A stretch of 64,000 nucleotides of DNA from Aeromonas rivuli (GCF_000820045.1 NZ_CDBJ01000100.1:197086-261085); one strand, 5' to 3'. Numbered from the stretch's first letter, positions 1-9,067 are shown. Program-made: numbers and translations. Notes: generated by a model from the letters alone, not told the origin.

Positions 1-1824
1 GAAAAAGATAAGGAAGTGGCCGAGCCGGATGCCCTGCTGGAGCAGGCGGTGACCCGCTTCGTCGGCCGCGTCAAGATGTTCCGCGACCGCCTCAACGTGG
101 TGGCAGATCACCCCCTTATCAAGGATGCCATCAAGGCTCGCACCAAGAAGGGACTGGACGAAAAATCCTTGAAGGAAGGGGACTGGGTGGTCGCCACCCT
201 CAAGCGCCATGCCCTGGCCGACGGTAATTTCTCCGCCGAGATCACCGAGCTCATCGCCGACAAGGACGATCACAATGTGCCCTGGTGGGTGGTACTGGCC
301 CGTCACAGCCTGGCCCAGATAGAACCGGCCGACCTGCCCGAGTGGAACGTCATTGAAGAGGAAGAGCTGCCGCGCACCGACCTGACTCAAGTGCCCTTCT
401 TCACCATAGATGGCGCCAAGACCAAGGACATGGATGACGCCCTGGCCATCCGCAAACTGGACAACGGCTGGGAACTGCTGGTCGCCATCGCCGATCCGAC
501 CGCCTATGTGGCCGAAGGCAGCGAACTGGACAAGGAAGCCGCCCAGCGCGCCTTCACCGTCTATATGCCGGGCCGCAACGTGCCGATGATACCGCGCACC
601 CTCTCCGATGAGCTCTGCTCCCTGAAAGAGGGCGAGGAGCGCAATACCCTGTGCGCCCGCCTGTTGATCGCCGAAGATGGCCTGCTGCTCGAAGAGACCG
701 AGTTCTTCGCCGCTCGCATCAACTCCCATGCTCGCCTCAGCTACGACGACGTCTCCGATTGGGCCGAACATGGCAAGGAGCTGACCATAGACGCTGGCGT
801 CATGGCCCAGTTGCCGCTGATGAAGGCCATGACCGAGGCGCGCATCGCCTGGCGTACCGAGCACGCCCTGGTGTTCCCGGACCGCCCCGACTACGACTTC
901 GAACTGGGTGAAAACGGCGCCGTGCTGGCCATCCACGTCGAACCGCGCCGCATCGCCAACCGGATGATCGAAGAGTCGATGATCGCCGCCAACATCTGTG
1001 CCGGTCGCGTACTGGGCAAGCAGGTTGGCTACGGCATCTTCAACGTCCACACCGGTTTCGATGAGGAGTCACTCGATGGCGCCATGGAGCTGCTCAAGAC
1101 AGCCGAGGCGCCGTTCGAGAAGGAAGATATCGCCAGCCTCACCGGTTTCTGCGCCCTGCGCCGCTGGATAGACAACCTCGATACCCGCTGGCTGGATGGC
1201 AAGATCCGCCGCTTCCAGAGCTACGCACTGATGTCCGCCGAGCCAGGTGCCCACTACGGCCTGGGGCTGGATGCCTATGCCACCTGGACCTCGCCCATTC
1301 GCAAGTACGGCGACATGGTCAACCACCGTCTGCTCAAGGCCGTGATCGCAGGCAAGACCCCGGGCCCGCGCCCCAGTCTGGAGCTGACCGAGCACCTGAC
1401 CGCCTGCCGCCGTCTGCACCGCATGGTGGAGCGCGGTATCGGCGACTGGCTCTATGTCCGCTTCCTGCAGAGCGCCGCGGGTACCGAGCAGATCTTCAAT
1501 GCCGAGATCATCGATGTGATGCGCGCCGGGCTCAAGTTGAGGTTGCAGGAGAATGGCGCCGTGGTCTTCATGCCCGCCCGCCATATCCTCGACAACAAGG
1601 AGAGGTTGGAGTGCAGTTGGGACAACAGCCGCGTCTACCTCGACAAGACAGAGGTGGTCTATGAGCTGGGCCAGGTCATCGAGGTCAAGCTGACCGAAGC
1701 AGTGGAAGAGACCCGCTCCCTCATTGCCAAGCCCGCCGTCGCGCTGGTGCCAGGCCCGGCCCCGGTGGCTGTGGTCACCGAGAGTACGGAAGCACCGGCA
1801 GAGACAGCCCCCAAGGCCGAATAA
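1..1824 (+). CDS. rnb: Exoribonuclease II, 5' end missing
   Basis: Degrades single-stranded RNA processively 3' to 5' in the cytoplasm. The reading frame is open from base 1, so the true start and roughly the first 65-70 residues (N-terminal cold-shock domain), judged against the recalled E. coli protein, lie upstream; a GTG at 16 is internal. The RNB catalytic motif DMDDA is encoded at 427-441, within the run of acidic residues that binds Mg2+. A second conserved stretch, EAYATWTSPIRKYGDM-like, lies at about 1270-1320, followed by the C-terminal S1 domain. The protein ends in an Ala/Pro/Val-rich tail of about 30 residues that E. coli RNase II lacks. A terminator follows directly, so the gene is not co-transcribed with mtl. 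Confidence 0.95.
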   Translation, partial: EKDKEVAEPDALLEQAVTRFVGRVKMFRDRLNVVADHPLIKDAIKARTKKGLDEKSLKEGDWVVATLKRHALADGNFSAEITELIADKDDHNVPWWVVLARHSLAQIEPADLPEWNVIEEEELPRTDLTQVPFFTIDGAKTKDMDDALAIRKLDNGWELLVAIADPTAYVAEGSELDKEAAQRAFTVYMPGRNVPMIPRTLSDELCSLKEGEERNTLCARLLIAEDGLLLEETEFFAARINSHARLSYDDVSDWAEHGKELTIDAGVMAQLPLMKAMTEARIAWRTEHALVFPDRPDYDFELGENGAVLAIHVEPRRIANRMIEESMIAANICAGRVLGKQVGYGIFNVHTGFDEESLDGAMELLKTAEAPFEKEDIASLTGFCALRRWIDNLDTRWLDGKIRRFQSYALMSAEPGAHYGLGLDAYATWTSPIRKYGDMVNHRLLKAVIAGKTPGPRPSLELTEHLTACRRLHRMVERGIGDWLYVRFLQSAAGTEQIFNAEIIDVMRAGLKLRLQENGAVVFMPARHILDNKERLECSWDNSRVYLDKTEVVYELGQVIEVKLTEAVEETRSLIAKPAVALVPGPAPVAVVTESTEAPAETAPKAE

Positions 1825-1850
1825 ACGCGAAGCCAACAGCTCGATCCCCA

Positions 1851-1874
1851 AAGCCCGCAACCCTGCGGGCTTTT
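1851..1874 (+). terminator. Rho-independent terminator after rnb
   Basis: Stem AAGCCCGC / GCGGGCTT with a short loop, followed by a T run, 26 bases after the rnb stop codon. Confidence 0.85.
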
Positions 1875-2194
1875 CTATGGCCGCGATAGACCCATCGCCG
1901 CGATGACGATGGCCTCAACGCTCGGCGGCCAGCTGATGAATGCGGCATCCAGGGCCAGTGGGGGCAACGCCCCTTGAGCCCATACTCGCTGACCGGGGCT
2001 GAACGCCTCACGCGAGATCCAAACAGTCCCCCAATGTGCGACGGGTTTGGCCGAACGCCAGCGTGAGAAACTGAAAGTGGGTTACAAAATAAGTGATTCA
2101 TTGGTGATTAGCAGTTAATGCCGATCTATCCATCGGTGTGAACACGAGATAACGCACCGCACACACTGTCTCGATTGAATACAAATCATGGATA
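1875..2194. other. Non-coding gap between rnb and the mtl control region
   Basis: No convincing gene. A minus-strand open frame of about 108 codons crosses the rnb terminator and the rnb 3' end and has no recognisable product, so I treat it as chance. A half CRP box (TGTGA at 2137-2141) has no matching right half. The sequence becomes AT-richer toward 2100, as expected for the approach to a promoter. Confidence 0.5.
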
Positions 2195-2210
2195 TGTGAC
2201 CAAAATCACA
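2195..2210. promoter_or_regulatory. CRP-type box 1 upstream of mtlA
   Basis: TGTGACCAAAATCACA matches TGTGA-N6-TCACA at all ten conserved positions. It is the best of four boxes in this leader, and mannitol operons are known to be catabolite-controlled. Confidence 0.8.
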
Positions 2211-2239
2211 TTGACATGAGGTTTGCGCAAACGAGATAA

Positions 2240-2255
2240 AGTGATGCAGGTCACA
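2240..2255. promoter_or_regulatory. CRP-type box 2 upstream of mtlA
   Basis: AGTGATGCAGGTCACA: nine of ten conserved positions of TGTGA-N6-TCACA. Its centre lies 45 bp downstream of the centre of box 1. Confidence 0.65.
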
Positions 2256-2312
2256 TTAAAAAGCCACTCATGGCAGAAAAGATCGAAATGTAGCCAAGGT
2301 ACAGCGAAGAGA

Positions 2313-2328
2313 TGTGATCGACATCACT
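2313..2328. promoter_or_regulatory. CRP-type box 3 upstream of mtlA
   Basis: TGTGATCGACATCACT: nine of ten conserved positions. Its centre lies 73 bp downstream of the centre of box 2. Confidence 0.65.
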
Positions 2329-2356
2329 GCCATGGGAGGGGGGTAGACCAGGTATT

Positions 2357-2372
2357 TGAGAGGTGGGTCACA
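2357..2372. promoter_or_regulatory. Weak CRP-type box 4 upstream of mtlA
   Basis: TGAGAGGTGGGTCACA: right half perfect, left half 4 of 5. Its centre lies 44 bp downstream of the centre of box 3. Less certain than the other three. Confidence 0.4.
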
Positions 2373-2404
2373 AGACACCCCGTTTTCAGCCCAATCAGAT
2401 CATG

Positions 2405-2476
2405 AAGTGGTAGATTGAAGTTGCTTAGACGACAGGGATGAGGGTTCGGCAAAACCCGTTATCCCGACTACCACTT
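2405..2476 (+). promoter_or_regulatory. Nested stem-loop in the mtlA leader
   Basis: Outer stem AAGTGGTAG (2405-2413) with CTACCACTT (2468-2476). Inside it GGGAT (2435-2439) pairs with ATCCC (2461-2465), and GGGTT (2442-2446) pairs with AACCC (2453-2457). The structure ends 32 bases before the mtlA ATG, so it would lie in the 5' UTR. TTTT overlaps its 3' edge (2475-2478), but a terminator role is doubtful because the outer arms are far apart. It could be a regulator-binding or RNA control element. Confidence 0.6.
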
Positions 2477-2508
2477 TTAATCACACTGGCTCAAAACGGG
2501 GTGCCGTC

Positions 2509-4431
2509 ATGTTATCACCGGATACCAAAGTCAAGATACAGAATTTTGGACGCTTCCTGTCCAATATGGTCATGCCCAATATAGGGGCATTCATCGCCTG
2601 GGGCTTCATCACAGCCCTCTTCATTCCTACCGGCTGGCTGCCCAGTGAGACACTGGCCAAGCTGGTTGGTCCCATGATCACCTACCTGCTGCCACTGCTG
2701 ATTGGCTATACCGGCGGCAAGCTGATTGGCGGTGAACGGGGCGGCGTAGTTGGCGCCATCACCACCATGGGTGTGATCGTGGGTACCGACATCCCCATGT
2801 TCATGGGTGCCATGATGGTCGGCCCGCTCGGTGGCTGGTCCATCAAGCGTTTCGACAAGGCAATGGAAGGTCGGGTCAAGAGCGGCTTCGAGATGTTGGT
2901 CAACAACTTCTCCGCAGGCATCATCGGCATGTTGCTCGCCATACTCGCCTTCTTCGTGATCGGCCCCTTCGTCAAGGTGCTCTCCGGCCTGCTGGCGGGT
3001 GGTGTGGGTTTCCTGGTGGAAAACCACATGTTGCCGCTCACCTCCATCTTCGTTGAACCGGCCAAGATCCTGTTCCTCAACAACGCCATCAACCACGGTA
3101 TCTTCTCGCCGCTGGGCATTCAGCAGGCAACCGAGCATGGCCAGTCCATCTTCTTCCTGATCGAAGCGAACCCGGGCCCGGGCATGGGCGTGCTGCTGGC
3201 CTACATGGTGTTCGGTCGTGGCGCGGCCAAGCAGTCCGCTGCCGGTGCCTCCATCATTCACTTCTTCGGCGGCATCCACGAGATCTACTTCCCCTACGTG
3301 CTGATGAACCCGCGCCTCATCCTGGCGGTGATCGCCGGTGGCATGACCGGGGTATTCACCCTGACCCTGTTCAATGCGGGTCTGGTCTCCCCTGCCTCGC
3401 CGGGCTCCATCTTCGCCGTGCTCTTGATGACGCCGAAAGCCTCCCTGATCGGGGTCGCCCTCTCCATCATCAGCGCCACCCTGGTCTCCTTCCTGGTTGC
3501 CGCCGTCTTTGTCCGCGCCCAGCAGCCAGAAGCCGACGAGGCCGACGCCCTGGGTGAAGCCACCCGTAAAATGAAAGCCATGAAGGGCGGTAAAACCGAC
3601 ACCGTCGCCGCCAAGCACCCGAGTGGTGAGCTGCTGACCGTACGCAATATCGTGGTCGCCTGCGATGCGGGCATGGGATCCAGCGCCATGGGCGCCGGCA
3701 TGCTGCGCAAGCGGGTCCAGGCCGCCGGCCTCGACATCAGTGTCACCAATCGCGCCATCGACCAGCTCGACGATCAGGTGGACTGGGTCATTACTCACCA
3801 GGACTTGACCGAGCGCGCTCGTCGCCACGCACCGAATGCTCGCCATATCTCCCTGACCAACTTCCTCGACAACGGCCTCTATCAGGCCATGGTGCAGGAG
3901 CTGAGCCAGGCCGCCAACGACGATGTGGCCCACCCCAAGTTGCTGGTTGCGGCCAACGACGACAACTATGAGCCGCAGGATGCCCAGGTGTTCACCCTGA
4001 GCCGCCAGGATATCCAGCTTGGTCTCATGGCCGACAGCAAAGAGGCTGCCATCAAGGCCGCCGGTGCCCTGCTGGCCGAGCGCGGCTATGTCGAGGCCAG
4101 CTATGTGGATGCCATGCTGGAGCGCGAGCAGCTGGTTTCCACCTATCTTGGCGAGTCCATCGCCGTGCCCCACGGCACCATAGCCGCCAAGGAGAAGGTG
4201 ATCCGTACCGGTATCGTCATCTGCCAATACCCGGCTGGCGTCGCCTTCGGTGAAGCCGCGGACGAGGTGGCCCGCCTGGTGATTGGCATCGCCGCCCGCA
4301 ACGATGAACACATTCAGGTGATAACCCGCCTGACCAATGCACTGGATGAGCCCGGTCTTATCGACCGCCTGGCCAGCACCCTGGATCCTCAGGAGTTCCT
4401 GGACCTGCTGGGTGGCGAACAAGCTGCCTGA
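2509..4431 (+). CDS. mtlA: PTS mannitol transporter, EIICBA
   Basis: Inner-membrane permease that takes up mannitol and phosphorylates it to mannitol-1-phosphate using phosphate from HPr. The 640 residues match the length of E. coli MtlA and hold all three domains: membrane EIIC (about 1-345) with the substrate-site motif GIHE at 255-258; EIIB with the phospho-cysteine C385 in VACDAGMGSS; and EIIA (about 500-640) with phospho-histidine H555 in VPHG. A GGGG stretch precedes the ATG as ribosome site. It is the first gene of mtlADR, behind several CRP boxes and a structured leader, so catabolite and MtlR control are expected. Confidence 0.97.
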   Translation: MLSPDTKVKIQNFGRFLSNMVMPNIGAFIAWGFITALFIPTGWLPSETLAKLVGPMITYLLPLLIGYTGGKLIGGERGGVVGAITTMGVIVGTDIPMFMGAMMVGPLGGWSIKRFDKAMEGRVKSGFEMLVNNFSAGIIGMLLAILAFFVIGPFVKVLSGLLAGGVGFLVENHMLPLTSIFVEPAKILFLNNAINHGIFSPLGIQQATEHGQSIFFLIEANPGPGMGVLLAYMVFGRGAAKQSAAGASIIHFFGGIHEIYFPYVLMNPRLILAVIAGGMTGVFTLTLFNAGLVSPASPGSIFAVLLMTPKASLIGVALSIISATLVSFLVAAVFVRAQQPEADEADALGEATRKMKAMKGGKTDTVAAKHPSGELLTVRNIVVACDAGMGSSAMGAGMLRKRVQAAGLDISVTNRAIDQLDDQVDWVITHQDLTERARRHAPNARHISLTNFLDNGLYQAMVQELSQAANDDVAHPKLLVAANDDNYEPQDAQVFTLSRQDIQLGLMADSKEAAIKAAGALLAERGYVEASYVDAMLEREQLVSTYLGESIAVPHGTIAAKEKVIRTGIVICQYPAGVAFGEAADEVARLVIGIAARNDEHIQVITRLTNALDEPGLIDRLASTLDPQEFLDLLGGEQAA

Positions 4432-4466
4432 TCCCGCCCACATCATTGGTTTAAGAGGTTGATTTT

Positions 4467-5609
4467 ATGAAAACATTACATTTTGGTGCCGGTAACATAG
4501 GCCGTGGCTTCATCGGAAAACTGCTGGCCGACGCCGACCATCAGGTCACCTTCGCCGACGTCAACGAGACCCTGATCGACCAGCTCAACCACCGCCAGGA
4601 GTACAAGGTGCATGTGGTGGGTGCGGATCAGAAGCTGGACACAGTGCGCAACGTCGCGGCGGTCAGCTCCTCAGGCCCGGAGGTGATCGCCCGTATCGTC
4701 ACCGCCGACCTGGTCACCACCGCGGTGGGTCCCAACATACTGGACAAGATTGCCAGCACCCTGGCCAAGGGATTGGAGGCCCGCTTCGTGGCAGGCAATC
4801 TCAGCCCGCTCAACGTGATTGCCTGCGAGAACATGGTGCGCGGTACCACTCACCTCAAGCAGGAGGTACTCAAGTACCTGCCGGTCGAGTATCATGCCAC
4901 CCTCGAATCCTGTGTCGGCTTCGTGGATTCGGCGGTGGATCGCATCGTGCCTCCCGCCGCCGCCAACGATGATCCGCTGGAAGTGACGGTGGAGAGCTTC
5001 AGCGAGTGGATCGTCGACCAGACCCAATTCAAGGGAGCACTGCCGCAGGTGGCGGGCATGGAGACCACGGACAACCTGATGGCCTTCGTCGAGCGTAAAC
5101 TCTTTACCCTCAACACAGGTCACAGCATCACCGCCTACCTCGGCAAGCTGATGGGCTATCACACCATTCGCGAGGCCATCGAGGATCCGGTGATCCGCAG
5201 CAAGGTGCGCCGCGCCATGGAGGAGAGCGGGGCCGTGCTGGTGCAACGCTACGGCTTCGATCCGCGCCTGCACGCCGCCTATATCGAGAAGATACTGGCC
5301 CGCTTCGCCAACCCCTATCTGGTGGACGAGGTGGACAGGGTCGGCCGCCAGCCCCTGCGCAAGCTGGGAGAGCACGACAGACTGATCAAGCCCCTGCTCG
5401 GTACCCTGGAATACGGCCTTCCCAATGAGGGATTGCAGGAAGGGATTGCGGCGGCGCTGCGTTATCACAATGACGAAGACCCGCAAGCCGTCGAACTGCA
5501 GGCCGCCATTATCGCCGATGGCGTTGCCGCCACCCTGGCCAGGGTGTCGGGATTGGACCCGCAGAGCCCATTGATCGCCGCCATCACGGCCCGCTACCAG
5601 GCACTCTGA
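4467..5609 (+). CDS. mtlD: Mannitol-1-phosphate 5-dehydrogenase
   Basis: Oxidises the mannitol-1-phosphate made by MtlA to fructose-6-phosphate with NAD+, in the cytoplasm. The 380 residues match the family length. The N-terminal nucleotide-binding motif GAGNIGRGF begins at residue 7, and the central [11 protein letters not shown] stretch typical of polyol-phosphate dehydrogenases is present. The gene starts 35 bases after mtlA with GAGG as ribosome site, so the two are one transcript. A strong hairpin without a T run separates it from mtlR. Confidence 0.96.
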   Translation: MKTLHFGAGNIGRGFIGKLLADADHQVTFADVNETLIDQLNHRQEYKVHVVGADQKLDTVRNVAAVSSSGPEVIARIVTADLVTTAVGPNILDKIASTLAKGLEARFVAGNLSPLNVIACENMVRGTTHLKQEVLKYLPVEYHATLESCVGFVDSAVDRIVPPAAANDDPLEVTVESFSEWIVDQTQFKGALPQVAGMETTDNLMAFVERKLFTLNTGHSITAYLGKLMGYHTIREAIEDPVIRSKVRRAMEESGAVLVQRYGFDPRLHAAYIEKILARFANPYLVDEVDRVGRQPLRKLGEHDRLIKPLLGTLEYGLPNEGLQEGIAAALRYHNDEDPQAVELQAAIIADGVAATLARVSGLDPQSPLIAAITARYQAL

Positions 5610-5617
5610 CCGGACTC

Positions 5618-5643
5618 GCAGAGAGGGAATCCTCCCTCTCTGC
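5618..5643 (+). promoter_or_regulatory. Perfect 11-bp hairpin between mtlD and mtlR
   Basis: GCAGAGAGGGA (5618-5628), loop ATCC, TCCCTCTCTGC (5633-5643). No T run follows, so it is more likely an mRNA-stability or processing element that sets MtlR levels below MtlAD than a terminator. Confidence 0.6.
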
Positions 5644-5670
5644 TCATGACTAGCTGGACCCTATCGATTT

Positions 5671-6192
5671 ATGACCACACACCAGGAAGATGAGGTACTG
5701 GAACGGCTCAACGAGCAGGATGGCCCGCGCGGCTTCTTTCTCGAGGTCGTCACCCTCCTGGAAGAAGCGGTGGACTCTCTGATGCGCCGAGCCTTCCGCC
5801 AGGAAGAGTATGCCGTCAAATACGCCATCGAACCCCTGCTCAACCAGAGTGGCCCTCTCGGCCAGATAGAGGTGCGCCTCAAGCTCATTTTTGCCCTCGG
5901 TCTGGTCTCCCTCGAACTTTATCAGGACATAGACGTCTACCTGAAGATCCGCGATTTTCTGGTACGCGACCCCAAGGATTACCGTTTTAGCGACAAACCC
6001 GTGCGCGATCTGCTCGATAGACTGCACGGCATCAACCGCGCAGGCCTCCACGAGTTGGAGCCTCCCGCCTCGGAAGAGGACTGGGCCTTCTATCAGATGC
6101 AGCTCGCCCGTCAGGATCAAATGGTGCGCTCCTCCCTGGTGCTGGCCGTCGCCCACTGCGTCGGCGAGCTCCACAAGGAGAGTCCGATCTAA
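5671..6192 (+). CDS. mtlR: Mannitol operon repressor
   Basis: MtlR-family regulator that dampens mtl expression in enterobacteria and vibrios. It has 173 residues, slightly short of the E. coli protein. The sequence is mostly helical and acidic, with no classical helix-turn-helix, as is usual for this family, which is thought to act with a partner rather than as a typical DNA binder. It is last in mtlADR, 61 bases after mtlD, with no strong ribosome site before its ATG. Low translation fits a repressor encoded in its own operon. Confidence 0.88.
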   Translation: MTTHQEDEVLERLNEQDGPRGFFLEVVTLLEEAVDSLMRRAFRQEEYAVKYAIEPLLNQSGPLGQIEVRLKLIFALGLVSLELYQDIDVYLKIRDFLVRDPKDYRFSDKPVRDLLDRLHGINRAGLHELEPPASEEDWAFYQMQLARQDQMVRSSLVLAVAHCVGELHKESPI

Positions 6193-6329
6193 CCGCGTTG
6201 ACATCCGCTCCCCATCCCCAGGACTCCCTCCTCTTATCACGGATCCAGTTGTCTCATTCGAGTTAGGGTGTCAGGCTGACATATAGTCATCTTGTCATTC
6301 CCTTTCTACTCCCTTTATATGAGGTAACC

Positions 6330-8141
6330 ATGACCGCACTCTCGTTAGCGGGGATCGCGCTGATCTCCCTGCTTGCCCAGTGGCTGGCCTGGGCCCTGCG
6401 GGTCCCCGCCATACTGTTTCTGCTGCTGACCGGCCTGGTGCTTGGCCCTGTGACCGGCGTGCTCAACCCGGATCTGCTGCTCGGCGAGCTGCTATTTCCC
6501 CTGGTCTCCCTCTCGGTGGCCATCATTCTGTTCGAGGGAGCCCTGACCCTGCATCTGGCCGAGCTCAAGGGCATAGGCAAGGTGGTGCGCAATCTCTGCT
6601 CCATCGGCATGCTGACCAGTTTCGCGGTGATAGGGGCGGCCAGCTACTTCCTGCTCGGTCTGGACTGGCGCGTCGCCATGGTGCTCGGTGCCGTGCTGGT
6701 GGTGACGGGACCGACCGTGGTCGCGCCCATGCTGAACGTGATCCGCCCGGTCAAGGAGGTGGACAAGATCTTGCGTTGGGAGGGGATCGTCATCGATCCC
6801 ATCGGTGCCCTGTTCGCGGTATTGATCTTCGAGGCTGTACTGCTCGGCAGCCAGGAGGAGATGGTGACCCATACCCTCTGGGCCCTGGCCAAGACCGTCG
6901 GCATAGGTTCCTTCATCGGGGTGGCGGCAGGCTGGATCACCACTCTCATCATCCGCAAGGACTGGCTGCCGGTCACGCTGCACAAGTTCGGAGTGCTGGC
7001 GCTGGTACTCGCCACCTTCACCCTGTCCGACTGGCTCAGTCATGAATCCGGCCTGCTGGCAGTGACGGTTTTTGGCATCTGGCTCGCCAACCAGGATGGT
7101 CTGGATCTGGAAGAGGTGCTGGCCTTCAAGGAGGATCTTGCCGTCATTCTGATCTCTACCCTGTTCATCCTGCTGGCCGCGCGCCTCGACCTGGCCCAGC
7201 TCTGGCAGCTCGGCCCCATGGTGCTGGTCTTGCTGTGCGTGGTGCAGTTCGTGGCCCGCCCGCTCTGTATCCTGGTCTCGACCCACAACTCGACCCTGCC
7301 CTGGCGAGCCCGCGCCCTGCTCAGCTGGATAGCGCCACGGGGCATCGTTGCCGCTGCGGTCAGCGCCTCTTTTGCCATCAGCCTCAGTGAAGCCGGGATC
7401 CCGGATGCGGGTAAGCTGGTACCTCTGGTATTCGCCGTCATCATCTCGACCGTGGTACTGCAGAGCCTCACCTCGGCGCCGCTGGCTGGCCTTCTCGGCA
7501 TGCGCCAACCCACTCCCAACACCTGGCTGCTGATCGGCGCCAACTCGGTGGCGCGCGCCATCGGCAAGGCCCTGGCGGATCAGGGTGTGCCCGTCTATCT
7601 GTCGGATCCGGCCTGGGAGAACTGCAAGCTGGCCCGCATGAGCAACCTGCCCTGCTACTTCGGGAATCCCCAGTCCGAGCATGCTGAACTGCATCTGCCA
7701 CTCACCAGCATCAGCACAGTGCTGGCGCTCTCCCCCAGCCGCCACAACAATGCCCTGGGGGTGCTGCATTTCTCCCACCAGTTTGGCGAGGAGACTATCT
7801 ATTCACTGCGCTCGAGCGATCAACATGGCAAAGCCAACCGGGAGAGTGCCACCTTCCGGGCACGCCAGGTGCTGTTTGGCAGCGACGTCAACTTTGCCCG
7901 ACTGAGCGGCATGTTGGCCCGGGGTGGCCAGATCAAGGCGACCCGACTCTCGGAGACCTTCGATTGGAGCGCGTACCAGACGGCCAACCCAGGCGCAGTC
8001 CCCATGTTCATTCTGGATGCCAAACAGCATCCGCGAGTGGTCATTGGCAACATAGCGCCCGTGCCGGGGGAGTTGGTCATTGCGCTGCAACCCCCCAAGG
8101 AAAATGGGGTGAAAAGCGAAGCCAATCCCGGCAGAGACTAG
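6330..8141 (+). CDS. CPA1-type cation:proton antiporter with C-terminal Rossmann-like domain
   Basis: Inner-membrane Na+(K+)/H+ antiporter of the NhaP-like group. Residues 1 to about 390 form about 12 hydrophobic segments, with an acidic pair in the family core region (GPTVVAPML about 130-138, then IDPIGALFAV). Residues about 395-600 are soluble; LLIGANSVARAIGKAL looks like a TrkA-N/RCK-type nucleotide fold and could gate the channel. Start: ATG at 6330 preceded by AGGT. It stands alone between mtlR and a small unknown gene. Which ion is moved cannot be told from sequence. Confidence 0.85.
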   Translation: MTALSLAGIALISLLAQWLAWALRVPAILFLLLTGLVLGPVTGVLNPDLLLGELLFPLVSLSVAIILFEGALTLHLAELKGIGKVVRNLCSIGMLTSFAVIGAASYFLLGLDWRVAMVLGAVLVVTGPTVVAPMLNVIRPVKEVDKILRWEGIVIDPIGALFAVLIFEAVLLGSQEEMVTHTLWALAKTVGIGSFIGVAAGWITTLIIRKDWLPVTLHKFGVLALVLATFTLSDWLSHESGLLAVTVFGIWLANQDGLDLEEVLAFKEDLAVILISTLFILLAARLDLAQLWQLGPMVLVLLCVVQFVARPLCILVSTHNSTLPWRARALLSWIAPRGIVAAAVSASFAISLSEAGIPDAGKLVPLVFAVIISTVVLQSLTSAPLAGLLGMRQPTPNTWLLIGANSVARAIGKALADQGVPVYLSDPAWENCKLARMSNLPCYFGNPQSEHAELHLPLTSISTVLALSPSRHNNALGVLHFSHQFGEETIYSLRSSDQHGKANRESATFRARQVLFGSDVNFARLSGMLARGGQIKATRLSETFDWSAYQTANPGAVPMFILDAKQHPRVVIGNIAPVPGELVIALQPPKENGVKSEANPGRD

Positions 8142-8179
8142 ACTTGTCATGGTGGCGCGTCGCTCAGAAGGAGGTCGAT

Positions 8180-8428
8180 ATGACAGTCAGTGAACTACGC
8201 CAGCTTTATCGACAACAGGGCATACAGGAGGCAGAAATCGTACACGATGCCATGCTGCCTGGCTGGATTGTCGAGTTTCGCGGGGAGGGGGGACGCCTGT
8301 TCGAGTTGACCGACAGCTTCGGCCTGCCGCTCAGTTTCGGCACAGTGGACGAAGCGCGGGATCACATCCACAAGGTCGCCGACTGCCCGATCCAGGTCGA
8401 ACATCTCTATCACTTCTTTGAGCGCTGA
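8180..8428 (+). CDS. Conserved small acidic protein of unknown function (82 aa)
   Basis: I do not recognise the family with certainty. The ATG at 8180 has an excellent ribosome site, AAGGAGG at 8168-8174, so the longer in-frame start inside the antiporter gene is rejected. The protein is soluble, with no signal peptide or membrane segment. The pattern, alternating strands then DEARDHIHK helix, suggests one compact alpha/beta domain. It lies 38 bases after the antiporter stop and ends before a terminator, so it may be co-transcribed with the antiporter. Confidence 0.75.
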   Translation: MTVSELRQLYRQQGIQEAEIVHDAMLPGWIVEFRGEGGRLFELTDSFGLPLSFGTVDEARDHIHKVADCPIQVEHLYHFFER

Positions 8429-8456
8429 ACCAAGGCACTCAGCCCCTCATGACCCA

Positions 8457-8480
8457 GACCCCGCCACGGCGGGGTCTTTT
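8457..8480 (+). terminator. Rho-independent terminator
   Basis: GACCCCGC (8457-8464), loop CACG, GCGGGGTC (8469-8476), then TTTT. It ends the antiporter / small-protein transcript. Confidence 0.85.
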
Positions 8481-8533
8481 CGTCAGCCTCAGGGAGAAGA
8501 GGAGGTTGCAGATAATGGATAAGGGCTCTGCCC

Positions 8534-9067
8534 CTATTCCGGTTGGTCAGGCACTTGGGGATGAGGAGAGGACTCCAGTCTGCGTACCGGTCTTTGCAGG
8601 AACAGATTGGCCGGATAGGTGACCAGATCACCTTGATCATCGCGCACCTGCACATAGAAGAGTCCTATCTCCAGGATGACCCCCGTAACGGAATCATCCT
8701 TGTCGAGAATACGGATCCTGTCTCCGATCCGATATGGAAAGGCGAAGAAGATGGTGATGCTGGCGGTGATGTTGGAGAGGATCGACCACTGGGCCACCAT
8801 GGCAACCCCGAGTACCGCGAAGAAGGAGGAAGCCAGTACCACCAACCGGGAAAAGTCGAGACCCCAGACCCCGGCCAGCACCAGCAGGGTGGCGCTGCCA
8901 AGCAGGAAGTGAAACACATGCTCAACGTAGCCGACCCGGCTCTCGCTCACCTGCTTGCTGCGCCCCAATACCAACAGGCTGCGCCTGATGATGCGCCGGA
9001 TCAGGCCATGAGCCAGCAATACCAGCAGGGTCAGCCCAAAAGATTGCCAAAGGGTCATGGTCACCAC
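8534..9067 (-). CDS. Small MscS-family mechanosensitive channel
   Basis: Tension-gated channel of the inner membrane, relieving turgor on osmotic downshock. At 177 residues it is much shorter than E. coli MscS (286): two to three N-terminal membrane segments, including the pore-lining helix region GVAMVAQWSILSNITASITIF (about 84-104), then only the first beta-rich part of the cytoplasmic domain (FRIGDRIRI-like motif about 110-118). The large vestibule is missing. Its start overlaps the end of the zntB-like gene by 7 bases, so the two are translationally coupled. Confidence 0.85.
   Translation of the reverse strand: MVTMTLWQSFGLTLLVLLAHGLIRRIIRRSLLVLGRSKQVSESRVGYVEHVFHFLLGSATLLVLAGVWGLDFSRLVVLASSFFAVLGVAMVAQWSILSNITASITIFFAFPYRIGDRIRILDKDDSVTGVILEIGLFYVQVRDDQGDLVTYPANLFLQRPVRRLESSPHPQVPDQPE

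Noticed and set aside
1775-2101. 108-codon minus-strand frame after rnb
   Set aside because: Crosses the rnb terminator and the end of rnb, lacks a ribosome site, and the Arg/Ser/Pro-rich product resembles nothing known to me.
2515-4446. Open frame of 643 codons on the minus strand opposite mtlA
   Set aside because: It mirrors mtlA codon for codon in a GC-rich gene, its product is a His/Gly/Gln-rich low-complexity chain, and it has no family resemblance. The same holds for the long frames opposite yhdP (31587-34112), mshE/mshG (46687-48996), mshL (51630-53279) and mshH (57148-58935).
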